From NCBI GenBank assembly GCA_000613465.1, contig BAJA01000032.1, forward strand, positions 1-64,000: a stretch of DNA of 64,000 nt. The letters run 5' to 3'. Below, one piece after another: positions 19,701 through 29,392 of this stretch. The DNA is from Bacteroides nordii WAL 11050 = JCM 12987 (GTDB lineage Bacteria; Bacteroidota; Bacteroidia; Bacteroidales; Bacteroidaceae). Below the pieces are notes generated by a model. The model was not told the DNA's origin. It ran no database searches and saw only the letters and a list, made by a program, of their open reading frames with translations. The translations under genes and the position numbers were made by a program. Every line of letters begins with the position of its first letter. Position 1 is the stretch's first letter.

Positions 19701-20050
19701 ACATTAAAATCGATGAATGAAAACAAAAGTTACTGGTCTCCTTTGACAATTCCGGACGGAAATCCATTAGTTACTTCATGGGCTATAGAGGACGGTTCCT
19801 ATCTACGTTTGCAAAACCTAACATTAGGATATACCTTACCTAAAGAATGGACAAAAAAATTTGCTTGTAGTCAATTACGTCTTTATTGTACATTAAATAA
19901 TGTATGGACTTGGACCAACTATAGCGGATATGACCCAGAAGTCAATTCTTCTATCCGTAATAGTAAAACAAGTGGTATTACTCCAGGTGCTGATTATTCA
20001 GCTATCCTAAGGCTTTCTCGTGGACAGCGGGTGTTAACATTACATTCTAA
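16755..20050 (+). CDS. SusC-family TonB-dependent outer-membrane transporter, frameshifted at the last strand
   Basis: This protein imports oligosaccharides through the outer membrane. After the signal (ending LSLSVSAQ) come a carboxypeptidase-like domain (TLKGNVKDATGEPIIGASV), a TonB-box region and plug (DEVVVIGYGSVKKKDLTGSVS) and a 22-strand barrel. The raw frame runs to 20075 with an atypical C-terminus. Restoring one T at about 20003 (GCTTATCC) gives SAYPKAFSWTAGVNITF and a stop at 20048-20050, the usual SusC ending. An earlier ATG at 16707 is possible; I prefer 16755 for its A-rich upstream and normal signal length. It leads the operon SusC, SusD, surface lipoprotein, GH3, GH95. Confidence 0.92.
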
Positions 20051-20076
20051 TCATTTTCAATTAACATTATTATAAA

Positions 20077-22146
20077 ATGAAAAAGCGACTATTATATATT
20101 GCAGCTATAATAAGTACAATGTTCCTGAGTACTTCATGCAACGACTTCCTTGATACGGAAACTCTATCAAATGATTCCCAAGAGTATCTGTGTTCAAACC
20201 CTACGGACGCCCGTAAAATGGTTAACCATATTTATTCATTCTTCTGTGAAGATACATATACCTCCCGTATGTCTAACGCCTGGATGCAGAATACCGACGT
20301 CGAGATGTTCTTTGTTAGCAAAGCACAAGCGATTGCTCATAATGACCGTCGTGGTATTTGGGCATTAAACGCCGGAGATTTTAATGACATCAAAAATTGT
20401 TGGGAGCACAACTACAATGCTATTGACTTCGCCAATCAAGTAATAGAAGGAATAGAGGCCAGTGACATGTATAAAAATGGAAATGCAGAAATGAGTCAAT
20501 TATTGGGTGAAGCTTATTGTTTGCGTGCCTATCGTTATTTTCTGCTTTGTAATTTTTGGGCAGATGTCCCCTTCTCCATCACTCCTTCTAAATATGGAGA
20601 AAACAACAATACCCCTCGTGTAGACAAGAATATTATTTATTCTCATATCATTCAGGATCTTATTAATGTAGAAGGTTCAATGAAATGGGCAGATAAACTC
20701 GAGAATGGTGTAGAACTAATGAACCGTGAGTTTGCTATGGGCTTTATAGCTAAATTAGCAATGTTCCGTGCCGGATATTCTATGCAAGCAGATGGCACTA
20801 TGAGCCGTTGTACTATAGACGGCCAAATCACTCCTGTTACCTATACAGACGAAAATGGCGTTAAACAGACTGCAAGTGCCAGTGATGATTTCTATAAGTT
20901 GGCACAAGCCTATTGCCGCAAATTAATCAAAGAAAAGGACCGTGCTCTGACTAATGATTTCAAAAGTATCTTTTATAATCAAATAAACTCATCCAGCAGT
21001 GCTAATGGTGATGTTCTTTACGAAAATGGTTTTGTTCAGAATGGTGGTGGCGATGTTGCTTGGTGTATAGGTGTTACCGTAACAGGAGGTAGTAAAGGTA
21101 CAACAACTATTCAAGTAGGCCTTTCTCCTAAATATGCTTGTTCATTCGATAAAGAAGACCAACGTCTTGCAGTAACTTGCGCTAATTATAAATTCTTAGG
21201 AGATAATACGCAAAATGCATGTGATCCTACTGGTATTACTATTGGTAAATGGTGTCGTATGGATATGACTACCTCTAGTGCAACTAAAAATACAGGGGTT
21301 AACTGGCCAGTACTTCGTTATGCAGATGTACTGTTATTACTTGCCGAAGCTGACAACGAAATTAACAATGGGCCGACAGACGAAGCTAAGCAAATGTTGA
21401 AACGGGTACGCGAACGTGCATTTGCAAATGCAGAAAGTAAATCTCAGAAAGTTGATGAGTACATTAATCAACTAACATCCTACAACGATTTCAAGCAGGC
21501 GATCATAAACGAACGTGCATGGGAACTTGGAGGTGAATGTATCCGTAAATTCGACCTTATACGTTGGAATGAATACGCTAAAGCAGCTGTACAGACTATT
21601 GAATGGATGATTGAAGAAGGGAAGAACGCCCAACAATTGGAAGAAGCTAACGGAGAATTTATATACAACAAAGATTTGGAAATAGCAGATACTGGTGTGG
21701 CCAACTCCCTTTACTTTCAATTCGAGAATGGAATGTTAAAGTTTGACAATGATATCTTCACGGCACGTGATGCAAAAGTTGAACCTTATAAGAGCGCAGA
21801 AACAATCAAGGATGACGAGATTAAATCAGGATTTACCAGTGCAAAAGATAAAATGTATCGTATAGATTTTGCTAAAAAGTTTATCTCTTCATCATCTACT
21901 GACCCAACAACTAATAAACCTTACGGACAAGACGAAAATGGTAATGACATAAAAAAAGGTACGGTATTAGAAAGTGCATTGTATAGTTTCTATGGGATTA
22001 CCGATGGAGTATTAATCAATGGAACAGAAGATCTTTCTTCTTTGGTGAACAAACCGGCTCCTTACGTTATGCCTATCCCTTCATCTAAGGTTTCTAACAG
22101 TGCAGGAGTTTTGTCTAACGATGGATATGGAATCCGTAATAAATAA
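20077..22146 (+). CDS. SusD-family surface glycan-binding lipoprotein
   Basis: A 689-residue RagB/SusD protein that caps the SusC barrel. It has a lipoprotein signal with Cys21 in STSCNDFLDTE, the usual SusD start. TPR-like helical segments (LLGEAYCLRAYRYFLLCNFWADVPF) and the C-terminal signature (NERAWELGGECIRKFDLIRWNEY) are present. It is longer than SusD (about 550), with a loop-rich C-terminal third. It starts 26 bp after the corrected susC stop, so translation is probably coupled. Confidence 0.95.
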   Translation: MKKRLLYIAAIISTMFLSTSCNDFLDTETLSNDSQEYLCSNPTDARKMVNHIYSFFCEDTYTSRMSNAWMQNTDVEMFFVSKAQAIAHNDRRGIWALNAGDFNDIKNCWEHNYNAIDFANQVIEGIEASDMYKNGNAEMSQLLGEAYCLRAYRYFLLCNFWADVPFSITPSKYGENNNTPRVDKNIIYSHIIQDLINVEGSMKWADKLENGVELMNREFAMGFIAKLAMFRAGYSMQADGTMSRCTIDGQITPVTYTDENGVKQTASASDDFYKLAQAYCRKLIKEKDRALTNDFKSIFYNQINSSSSANGDVLYENGFVQNGGGDVAWCIGVTVTGGSKGTTTIQVGLSPKYACSFDKEDQRLAVTCANYKFLGDNTQNACDPTGITIGKWCRMDMTTSSATKNTGVNWPVLRYADVLLLLAEADNEINNGPTDEAKQMLKRVRERAFANAESKSQKVDEYINQLTSYNDFKQAIINERAWELGGECIRKFDLIRWNEYAKAAVQTIEWMIEEGKNAQQLEEANGEFIYNKDLEIADTGVANSLYFQFENGMLKFDNDIFTARDAKVEPYKSAETIKDDEIKSGFTSAKDKMYRIDFAKKFISSSSTDPTTNKPYGQDENGNDIKKGTVLESALYSFYGITDGVLINGTEDLSSLVNKPAPYVMPIPSSKVSNSAGVLSNDGYGIRNK

Positions 22147-22157
22147 AAAAGAACGAT

Positions 22158-23882
22158 ATGAAAGCGATTAAATATTTCAAATATATTGTATTAAGTCTGC
22201 TCATTGGAGCAGGCTTAGCAAGCTGTAACGATGATGATCTGGGAACGACTCCCCGCCTATTCAGACCTGTGGCCACTATTGAATCACAAAATAATAATAT
22301 AGTTGTTACCTGGGATAATATAAAAGGTGCCTCCTCCTATGAAATCATACTCTTTAAAATGACAGGAGAAAACGAAGACGGTACATTGATCGGCACGAAA
22401 TATGACGAAGCCACTACTTCTACTTCTCCTTATACTTTCGAAGGAGTAGAATGGGATGAGAAGTATGGTGTTAAGATCAAAGCTATCGGTTCAGAACTCC
22501 AATCTGAATATTATGAGACAAAAGCAATCAGTGTAGTATACCCTACAAAATTAGTTAGTATCCGTACAATTGATATTGCTGCCCTACCTACCTGGTCAAG
22601 TGGGGGAAATCAAATTACAGCGCTAGAAATCACTCCAACAGAGATTGAAGGTGAACCAATCATCGTTTCTATTACCGACGAAGAATATGCTTCCGGACAA
22701 AAGGTTATTTACGGTTTGAAACCCAATACTGCCTATACCTTAACAGCATATTCGGGAGAAGAACTGATTAGAGCCAACTATGAAGGAAAATTGAACTTTA
22801 CCACTCGAGAATCCGAAAATTTCGATGAGAAATATGGAGAAGGAATGTATATAGACTTACGCGGTTATGATGATCCTAACATTCTAATTTCAGAAGAAGT
22901 GAAAGCAAAATTAGATGAAACAGAAGGATTGACCGTTGTTCTTCAAGGAGGATACCAATACAAAACAAGTAGTGATACTCCGCTAAAATTCAAAAAATCA
23001 GTTAACTTCATTACTGGTTTATCTCTCGAAGGTAATGCGATTATTGTACAAAGTGGAGCAATGCAATCAGAAAGTGGAGCGAATATAGCAAAACTTTCAT
23101 TCACCGATATTGACTTCATTAGTGATAAAGCAAACGAATTACCTATAGCTGAATGGACAGATAAAGGGTTTGGAGGCCGACAAGTATATAATGTAAACGG
23201 TAGTAAATCGATGGTAGGAGAACTCACCTTCAAAAACTGTCGCATTGAAGGATATCGTGCTATTGCACGTCTCCAAGGTGAAGATGGTATAAACAGAGTA
23301 TTATTTAACAGTTGCACCATCAATGGTATTGGTGACCAAGCCGTTGTCACGACCAACAATAAAGCTGCTGCCACAATGGATGAAATTGATTTTATTAACT
23401 GTACTATTACCAATATCGTACAATTATGCGACTTACGTTCTAGCAAGAATTCACCTACACTGACTGTTAGCGATTGTACATTTTGTTATGCTCCGGTAGA
23501 CAGAACTGATAAAGCAGACTGGGCCCTGTTCCGTATGGGAAGCAATACCGTTTCTTTAATCGTCGAAAATACAGTATTCGGACCTTCGATGCAGGCAACA
23601 GCAGCAGATGGTTCTGTAATTACTCCGTACGTTGCAGGTAAAGGCTCTATCTTCCTTAATGGAACAGATGGAACAGCCGGAGTAAAAAACTCTTATCGTA
23701 CAAATTTTGAATGGACTAAAGTAGGAGATAAAGCTCTAACTTATCCTTTAGATGGGCTTATTACCATAGCTACAGACGAAAAAGGTTTATTCACTGCCCC
23801 AACCGCGGAAGAAGAAAACTATATGTTTAATTTCACCTTTGATGGTATATCCTCATCAGGAGCCCTCAAATGGAGAAAATAG
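22158..23882 (+). CDS. Surface glycan-binding lipoprotein (FN3 plus DUF4957/DUF5123-like beta-helix)
   Basis: A 574-residue lipoprotein with Cys23 in GLASCNDDD. Two fibronectin-III-like domains (about 35-125 and 130-215) are followed by a parallel beta-helix-like region (about 225-570) with repeated short strands (FKNCRIEGYRAIARL, FNSCTINGIG, FINCTITNI, VSDCTFCYAP). This matches DUF4957/DUF5123 proteins placed after SusD in pectin loci. It lacks the aspartate set of a polysaccharide lyase or GH28, so binding rather than cleavage is likely. It lies 11 bp after the SusD gene. Confidence 0.82.
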   Translation: MKAIKYFKYIVLSLLIGAGLASCNDDDLGTTPRLFRPVATIESQNNNIVVTWDNIKGASSYEIILFKMTGENEDGTLIGTKYDEATTSTSPYTFEGVEWDEKYGVKIKAIGSELQSEYYETKAISVVYPTKLVSIRTIDIAALPTWSSGGNQITALEITPTEIEGEPIIVSITDEEYASGQKVIYGLKPNTAYTLTAYSGEELIRANYEGKLNFTTRESENFDEKYGEGMYIDLRGYDDPNILISEEVKAKLDETEGLTVVLQGGYQYKTSSDTPLKFKKSVNFITGLSLEGNAIIVQSGAMQSESGANIAKLSFTDIDFISDKANELPIAEWTDKGFGGRQVYNVNGSKSMVGELTFKNCRIEGYRAIARLQGEDGINRVLFNSCTINGIGDQAVVTTNNKAAATMDEIDFINCTITNIVQLCDLRSSKNSPTLTVSDCTFCYAPVDRTDKADWALFRMGSNTVSLIVENTVFGPSMQATAADGSVITPYVAGKGSIFLNGTDGTAGVKNSYRTNFEWTKVGDKALTYPLDGLITIATDEKGLFTAPTAEEENYMFNFTFDGISSSGALKWRK

Positions 23883-23900
23883 AATTTAAGTACCCGTAAC

Positions 23901-23937
23901 AAGAAAGGGAGTAGATTGGTGATCTGCTCCCTTTCTT
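23901..23937 (+). terminator. Intra-operon hairpin / partial terminator before GH3
   Basis: AAGAAAGGGAG (23901-23911) pairs with CTCCCTTTCTT (23927-23937), extended by AGAT against ATCT. The T tract is weak (CTTTAT), so it may attenuate or stabilise the upstream susCD message rather than end it. Confidence 0.6.
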
Positions 23938-23970
23938 CTTTATCACCTAAATTTATAGAAAAAACAAATC

Positions 23971-26565
23971 ATGAAATATACATTTACTCATATTTTACGA
24001 ACAGCAACATTAACTATCATTATTGGTTTAACCGCCACTACCTATTCCCAATTACCTTATCAAGATCCCAATTTGACTCCTGAACAAAGAGCTACCGACC
24101 TATTACAACGTCTCACTATAGAAGAAAAGGTATCATTAATGCAAAACAACTCACCTGGCATTCTCCGGTTAGGAATTAAACCATACGAATGGTGGAATGA
24201 AGCCTTACATGGTGTAGCACGTGCCGGGCTGGCTACCGTCTTCCCGCAAACCATCGGTATGGCAGCATCTTTTGACGATACACTTATTTATGAGGTTTTT
24301 AATGCTATATCTGATGAGGCAAGAGCCAAAAACAGACACTTCAACACATTAGGACAGTACAAACGCTATCAAGGACTAACTATGTGGACGCCTAATATTA
24401 ATATTTTTCGTGACCCACGTTGGGGACGCGGGCAAGAAACTTATGGTGAAGATCCTTATCTGACAAGCCGCATGGGAGTAGCTGTAGTAAAAGGTCTACA
24501 AGGTCCAGATAGCGCCCGTTATAATAAGTTACATGCTTGTGCGAAACATTTCGCCGTTCATTCTGGTCCAGAATGGAACCGGCATAGTTTCAATGCCGAA
24601 AATATCATTCCAAGAGATCTATGGGAAACCTATCTTCCGGCATTCAAAACATTAGTACAGGAAGCTGACGTTAAAGAAGTGATGTGTGCTTACAATCGTT
24701 TTGAAGGAGATCCTTGTTGTGGCAGTAATCGCCTGCTGACACAAATTTTACGTAACGAATGGGGATTCAAAGGGATTGTCGTATCTGATTGTGGGGCCAT
24801 ATCAGACTTTTGGGGAACAAAAAAACACAACACTCACCCAGATGCTGCGCATGCATCCGCTGAAGCCGTGTTAAATGGAACTGATCTGGAATGCGGAAGC
24901 AATTACCGAAAGCTTACAGAGGCCATAAAAGCCGGAATTATTTCTGAAAAACAAATAAACGTTTCTGTAAAACGATTGTTGAAAGCCCGTTTTGAACTTG
25001 GAGAAATGGAAAATATTCATCCATGGACACTTCCTTATAGTATTGTCGACAGCCCTAAGCACCGGTGTTTGGCATTAAAAATGGCTCATGAAACGATGAC
25101 ACTCCTACAAAACAAAGGAAAAATTCTACCACTTGACAAACAGGCCCGAATAGCAATAATCGGGCCTAATGCAAACGACTCAGTAATGCAATGGGGTAAT
25201 TATAATGGAACACCATCGCATACAAGTACTCTGTTATCTGCATTTCGAAAGAGACTACCAATTTCCCATCTTATTTATGAACCGGTATGTGGACTAACTG
25301 ACAGTATTACTTACAACAGTTTATTTGATCAATGTAGTTACAATGGAAAACACGGATTCTTAGCCTCTTATTGGAACAATCCAGATTTTGAAGGAGAAGC
25401 AAATGCTATCACTCAACTCTCTACACCATTCCGTTTCACTACTTTAGGAGCTACAGCATTTGCACCCGGAATAAAGTTAACAGAATTCAGTAGTTGTTAT
25501 CAAACAGTGTTCCGTCCTCAAAAATCGGGAAATGCGATTTTCCGTTTTCAAACGAACGGAAATATCCGAGTAAGTATTAACGGAGAAGAAGTCATTAAAA
25601 CCGGTAATATTAAGAATCCGAAAAATCTGTATACTCTACAAACCGAAGCCGGGAAAAGCTATAAAATCAAAATTGATTTTAAGCAAGTAAAAGATGAAAC
25701 TTATTTCAACTTCGACTTAGTTGAAGGACTTCCTCTCAATATAAGCAACACACTCGAAAAACTCAAGGATATTGATATTATAATCTTTGCAGGAGGTATC
25801 TCCCCATCATTGGAGGGTGAGGAGATGAATGTATCTGCCACCGGATTCAAAGGAGGTGATCGAACAGATATCGAATTTCCAGCTGTCCAACGTAAAGTAT
25901 TAGCAGCCTTAAAAGAAGCTGGTAAAAAAGTTATACTTGTCAATTTTTCCGGCTCAGCTATGGCACTAACTCCAGAAACAAAAAGTTGTGATGCTATCTT
26001 ACAAGCATGGTATCCGGGTGAGGAAGGTGGAACGGCTATTGTAAATGTACTTTTCGGTGATTATAATCCCGCCGGACGACTTCCTATCACATTCTATAAA
26101 AGTATCGATCAACTTCCAGACTTTGAAAACTATTCAATGAAAGGACGTACCTACCGTTATATGCAGGAAGAACCTCTTTTTCCTTTCGGTTACGGACTCA
26201 GTTATACTACCTTTGCCTTCGGTAAAATCCATATAAACAAAAATAGCCTTTCTGCCGGAGAAAAGGTTACACTCCATATACCTATTAAAAACATTGGCGA
26301 TAGAGATGGAGTAGAAGTGGTACAAATCTATATTCAAAGACAAGCCGACAAAGAAGGTCCAGTGAAAACACTACGTGCATTCAAAAGAGTAGAAATACCC
26401 AAAGGAAAAACGCAGGAGGTAAAGATAGAGCTACCATATGTAGCTTTTGAATGGTTCGATCCAACTACCAATACAATGCGTCCTATTCAAGGAGAGTACA
26501 ATATATTATATGGAAATAGTTCCAGAATGAAAGATTTACAATCTGCTAAAATACAAATACAGTAA
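23971..26565 (+). CDS. GH3 beta-glycosidase with inserted PA14 domain (beta-xylosidase/beta-glucosidase type)
   Basis: An 864-residue secreted retaining glycosidase. After the signal peptide (ending ATTYSQ) comes a TIM barrel with WWNEALHGVAR, PNINIFRDPRWGRGQETYGEDP, KHFAVHSGPE and the nucleophile Asp273 in GIVVSDCGAISD. The alpha/beta sandwich is interrupted by a PA14-like domain (about 455-590, GFLASYWNNPDFEG to YFNFDL). The C-terminal FN3-like domain begins near residue 745. Family members remove terminal xylose, arabinose or glucose; the pectic target is unknown. It is 88 bp after the surface lipoprotein and 9 bp before GH95. Confidence 0.92.
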   Translation: MKYTFTHILRTATLTIIIGLTATTYSQLPYQDPNLTPEQRATDLLQRLTIEEKVSLMQNNSPGILRLGIKPYEWWNEALHGVARAGLATVFPQTIGMAASFDDTLIYEVFNAISDEARAKNRHFNTLGQYKRYQGLTMWTPNINIFRDPRWGRGQETYGEDPYLTSRMGVAVVKGLQGPDSARYNKLHACAKHFAVHSGPEWNRHSFNAENIIPRDLWETYLPAFKTLVQEADVKEVMCAYNRFEGDPCCGSNRLLTQILRNEWGFKGIVVSDCGAISDFWGTKKHNTHPDAAHASAEAVLNGTDLECGSNYRKLTEAIKAGIISEKQINVSVKRLLKARFELGEMENIHPWTLPYSIVDSPKHRCLALKMAHETMTLLQNKGKILPLDKQARIAIIGPNANDSVMQWGNYNGTPSHTSTLLSAFRKRLPISHLIYEPVCGLTDSITYNSLFDQCSYNGKHGFLASYWNNPDFEGEANAITQLSTPFRFTTLGATAFAPGIKLTEFSSCYQTVFRPQKSGNAIFRFQTNGNIRVSINGEEVIKTGNIKNPKNLYTLQTEAGKSYKIKIDFKQVKDETYFNFDLVEGLPLNISNTLEKLKDIDIIIFAGGISPSLEGEEMNVSATGFKGGDRTDIEFPAVQRKVLAALKEAGKKVILVNFSGSAMALTPETKSCDAILQAWYPGEEGGTAIVNVLFGDYNPAGRLPITFYKSIDQLPDFENYSMKGRTYRYMQEEPLFPFGYGLSYTTFAFGKIHINKNSLSAGEKVTLHIPIKNIGDRDGVEVVQIYIQRQADKEGPVKTLRAFKRVEIPKGKTQEVKIELPYVAFEWFDPTTNTMRPIQGEYNILYGNSSRMKDLQSAKIQIQ

Positions 26566-26574
26566 GAAAGAAAT

Positions 26575-29038
26575 ATGAGAAATTTAATGATTACTTGCTT
26601 TATTGTTCTAACAGCTAACAATATACAAGCACAAGACAAACATCTGAAACTATGGTATGATCGCCCTGCTACCCAATGGGTGGAGGCTCTGCCATTAGGA
26701 AACGGACGGATCGGAGCCATGGTTTATGGTGACGTGTTACACGAAGAGTTTCAATTGAATGAAGAGAGTATATGGGGAGGCTCTCCTTACAACAATGTCA
26801 ATCCAAAAGCGAAGGAAGCTCTGCCTCGAATTCGTCAATTGATATTCGAAGGTCGAAATAAAGAAGCACAAGAAATGTGTGGACATGCTATCTGTTCACA
26901 AACAGCCAATGGAATGCCTTACCAAACTGTAGGTTCATTACATCTTGATTTTGAAGGAGTTAATAATTATTCCGATTATTACCGTGAACTCGACATAGAG
27001 AAAGCAATAGTCACTACGAAGTTTACCTCTGAAGGAGTAACTTATACCCGAGAGGCTTTCACTTCTTTTCCCGATCAACTACTTATTATTCGCCTGACAG
27101 CTTCCCAAAAAAGAAAAATCTCTTTTACAGCACGATACAATACTCCGTATGGCAAGGATATAATACGAAATGTATCTTCCCGAAAAGAACTTCAGTTGCA
27201 TGGAAAAGCCAATGACCACGAGGGTATTGAAGGTAAAGTACGTTTTAGTACTTTAACACGAGTCGAACATAACGGTGGATACACAGAGGCTATTGCCGAC
27301 ACTCTGTTACGAATAAGTAATGCCAACAGCGTAACATTGTATGTATCTATAGGAACAAATTTTATAAATTACAACGATGTATCCGGCAATGCTTTAAAAA
27401 CAGCACAGAATTATTTGAAAAATGCTGGAAAGAATTATCAAAAAGCCAAAGAAACTCATTGCTCTACTTACAGAAAATGGTTCAACCGTGTTTCACTTGA
27501 CTTAGGTAGCAATGCACAATCTTTTAAACCGACCGATGTACGAGTGCGGGAGTTTACTTCCACATTTGATCCTCAGCTGGCAGCTCTTTATTTTCAATTC
27601 GGGCGCTATCTTCTGATATGTAGCTCCCAGCCCGGCGGACAAGCTGCTAACCTTCAAGGTATCTGGAACTATCAATTACGTGCTCCGTGGGATGGAAAAT
27701 ATACTACCGATATCAATGTGGAAATGAACTATTGGCCGGCAGAATCCACTAACTTACCAGAAATGCACGAACCCTTCCTGCAACTCATAAAAGAAGTAGC
27801 CGAAAAAGGTAAACAGAGTGCCGCCATGTATGGTTGCCGTGGATGGACACTTCACCATAACACAGATATCTGGCGATCAACTGGTTCGGTAGACGGCCCG
27901 GGATATGGCATCTGGCCTACTTGTAATAGTTGGTTCTGCCAACATTTATGGGACCACTATCTGTTCTCCGGCAATCGCGATTATCTCACAGAAATATATC
28001 CTCTCATGCGTAGTGCTTGTGAATTCTATCTTGATTTCTTAATACGTGACCCCAAAAACAACTGGTTAGTAGTATCTCCTTCCTACTCTCCGGAGAATCG
28101 TCCAGTAGTGAACGGTAAACGTGATTTTACAATAGTGGCCGGAGCCACTATGGATAATCAGATGGTAAACGACCTCTTCCGTAATACTCTGGAAGCAGCT
28201 TCTCTGATAGGTGAATCTTCAGCTTTTATAGATAGCCTGCAAACCGTAATCCAAAATCTGGCTCCCATGCAAGTAGGACGCTGGGGGCAATTACAAGAAT
28301 GGATGGAAGATTGGGATAATCCTCAAGATCGCCATCGTCATACTTCACATCTATGGGGATTATACCCGGGACGTCAGATTACTCCCCGCACACCTATCCT
28401 CTTCGAAGCTGCTAAACGTACGCTTGAAGGACGTGGAGATCATTCCACTGGCTGGTCTATGGGATGGAAAGTCTGTTTTTGGGCAAGACTCCTCGACGGA
28501 AATCATGCCTACAAACTAATTACCGAACAACTTCATCCTACTACTGACGAGAAAGGACAAAACGGAGGAACTTACCCTAATCTTTTTGATGCCCATCCTC
28601 CTTTCCAAATTGATGGGAACTTCGGTTGTACAGCCGGTATATCCGAAATGTTTGTACAAAGCCATGCAGGTAGTGTGCACCTGCTACCTGCATTACCCGA
28701 TGTATGGAAAAAAGGAAGTATAACAGGGCTTCGCTGCCGTGGCGGATTCACAATAGATGAATTGAACTGAGGATAACCAATTGCAATCCGTTCGAATCAC
28801 TTCATCTATAGGAGGAACACTGCGTATCTGCACGACTACTCCATTAATATTCAACGGAGAAAAGCTTGAGGTGACTCAAACTCCGGAATGTGATAATCCA
28901 CTGTTGAAAAGTCAGCCAATACGCCGTCCGCTAATTGCAGTCAATGCTCCAATCAATACAACCACATTGAATAAAAACTATATATATGATATAAAAACAG
29001 TAGCCGGGAAAAGCTACCTATTAAGAAAAGCAAAATAA
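26575..29038 (+). CDS. GH95 family alpha-L-fucosidase / alpha-L-galactosidase, frameshifted near the C-terminus
   Basis: A secreted enzyme of about 820 residues that removes alpha-1,2-linked L-fucose or L-galactose, sugars found on xyloglucan and rhamnogalacturonan II. GH95 signatures are ALPLGNGRIGAMVYGDV and EEFQLNEESIWGGSPYNN at the N-terminus, then QLRAPWDGKYTTDINVEMNYWPAE, the HHNTDIW segment and FQIDGNFGCTAGISEM. The frame breaks at about 28769; restoring two bases (AACTGGAAGGAT) joins TIDELN to WKDNQLQSVRITS and the remaining C-terminal beta domain. The stop at 28768-28770 is therefore probably an artefact. Last gene of the susC operon. Confidence 0.9.
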
Positions 29039-29170
29039 TAAAGTAGATTATAAGGATAACTGCGGACAAGCCAACCATATAAAAAATCAACTCATCTTTG
29101 TGTGACAATAAAACAAGCATTACAGTTATAACTTGAATTCACTCTTTTCTGTGAGTTGTTTTTACAAACA

Positions 29171-29219
29171 CTTCTCATCCTCCGTTTTTTTGATATGAAT
29201 ATCAAAAACGGAGGAGAAG
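29171..29219. terminator. Strong hairpin after the susC-GH95 operon
   Basis: CTTCTCATCCTCCGTTTTT pairs with AAAAACGGAGGAGAAG around TGATATGAATATCA, with one mismatch. No T run follows, so rho-independent termination is uncertain. The rest of the 29039-29392 gap holds only the upstream region of the Sel1 gene. Confidence 0.65.
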
Positions 29220-29392
29220 ATAACCTCTGATTTAGTCCTATTTACAACCAATCCGCAACTACCCAATAGATCCGTCTGCTACCCCATTCTCAACATACAA
29301 GTCAGCCAAACAAAATATTATATCCTCTTCTTTGCCCTAATCCCATAATATTTGTACATTGCGACGACTAAAACCTCAAAGACCCAATTATT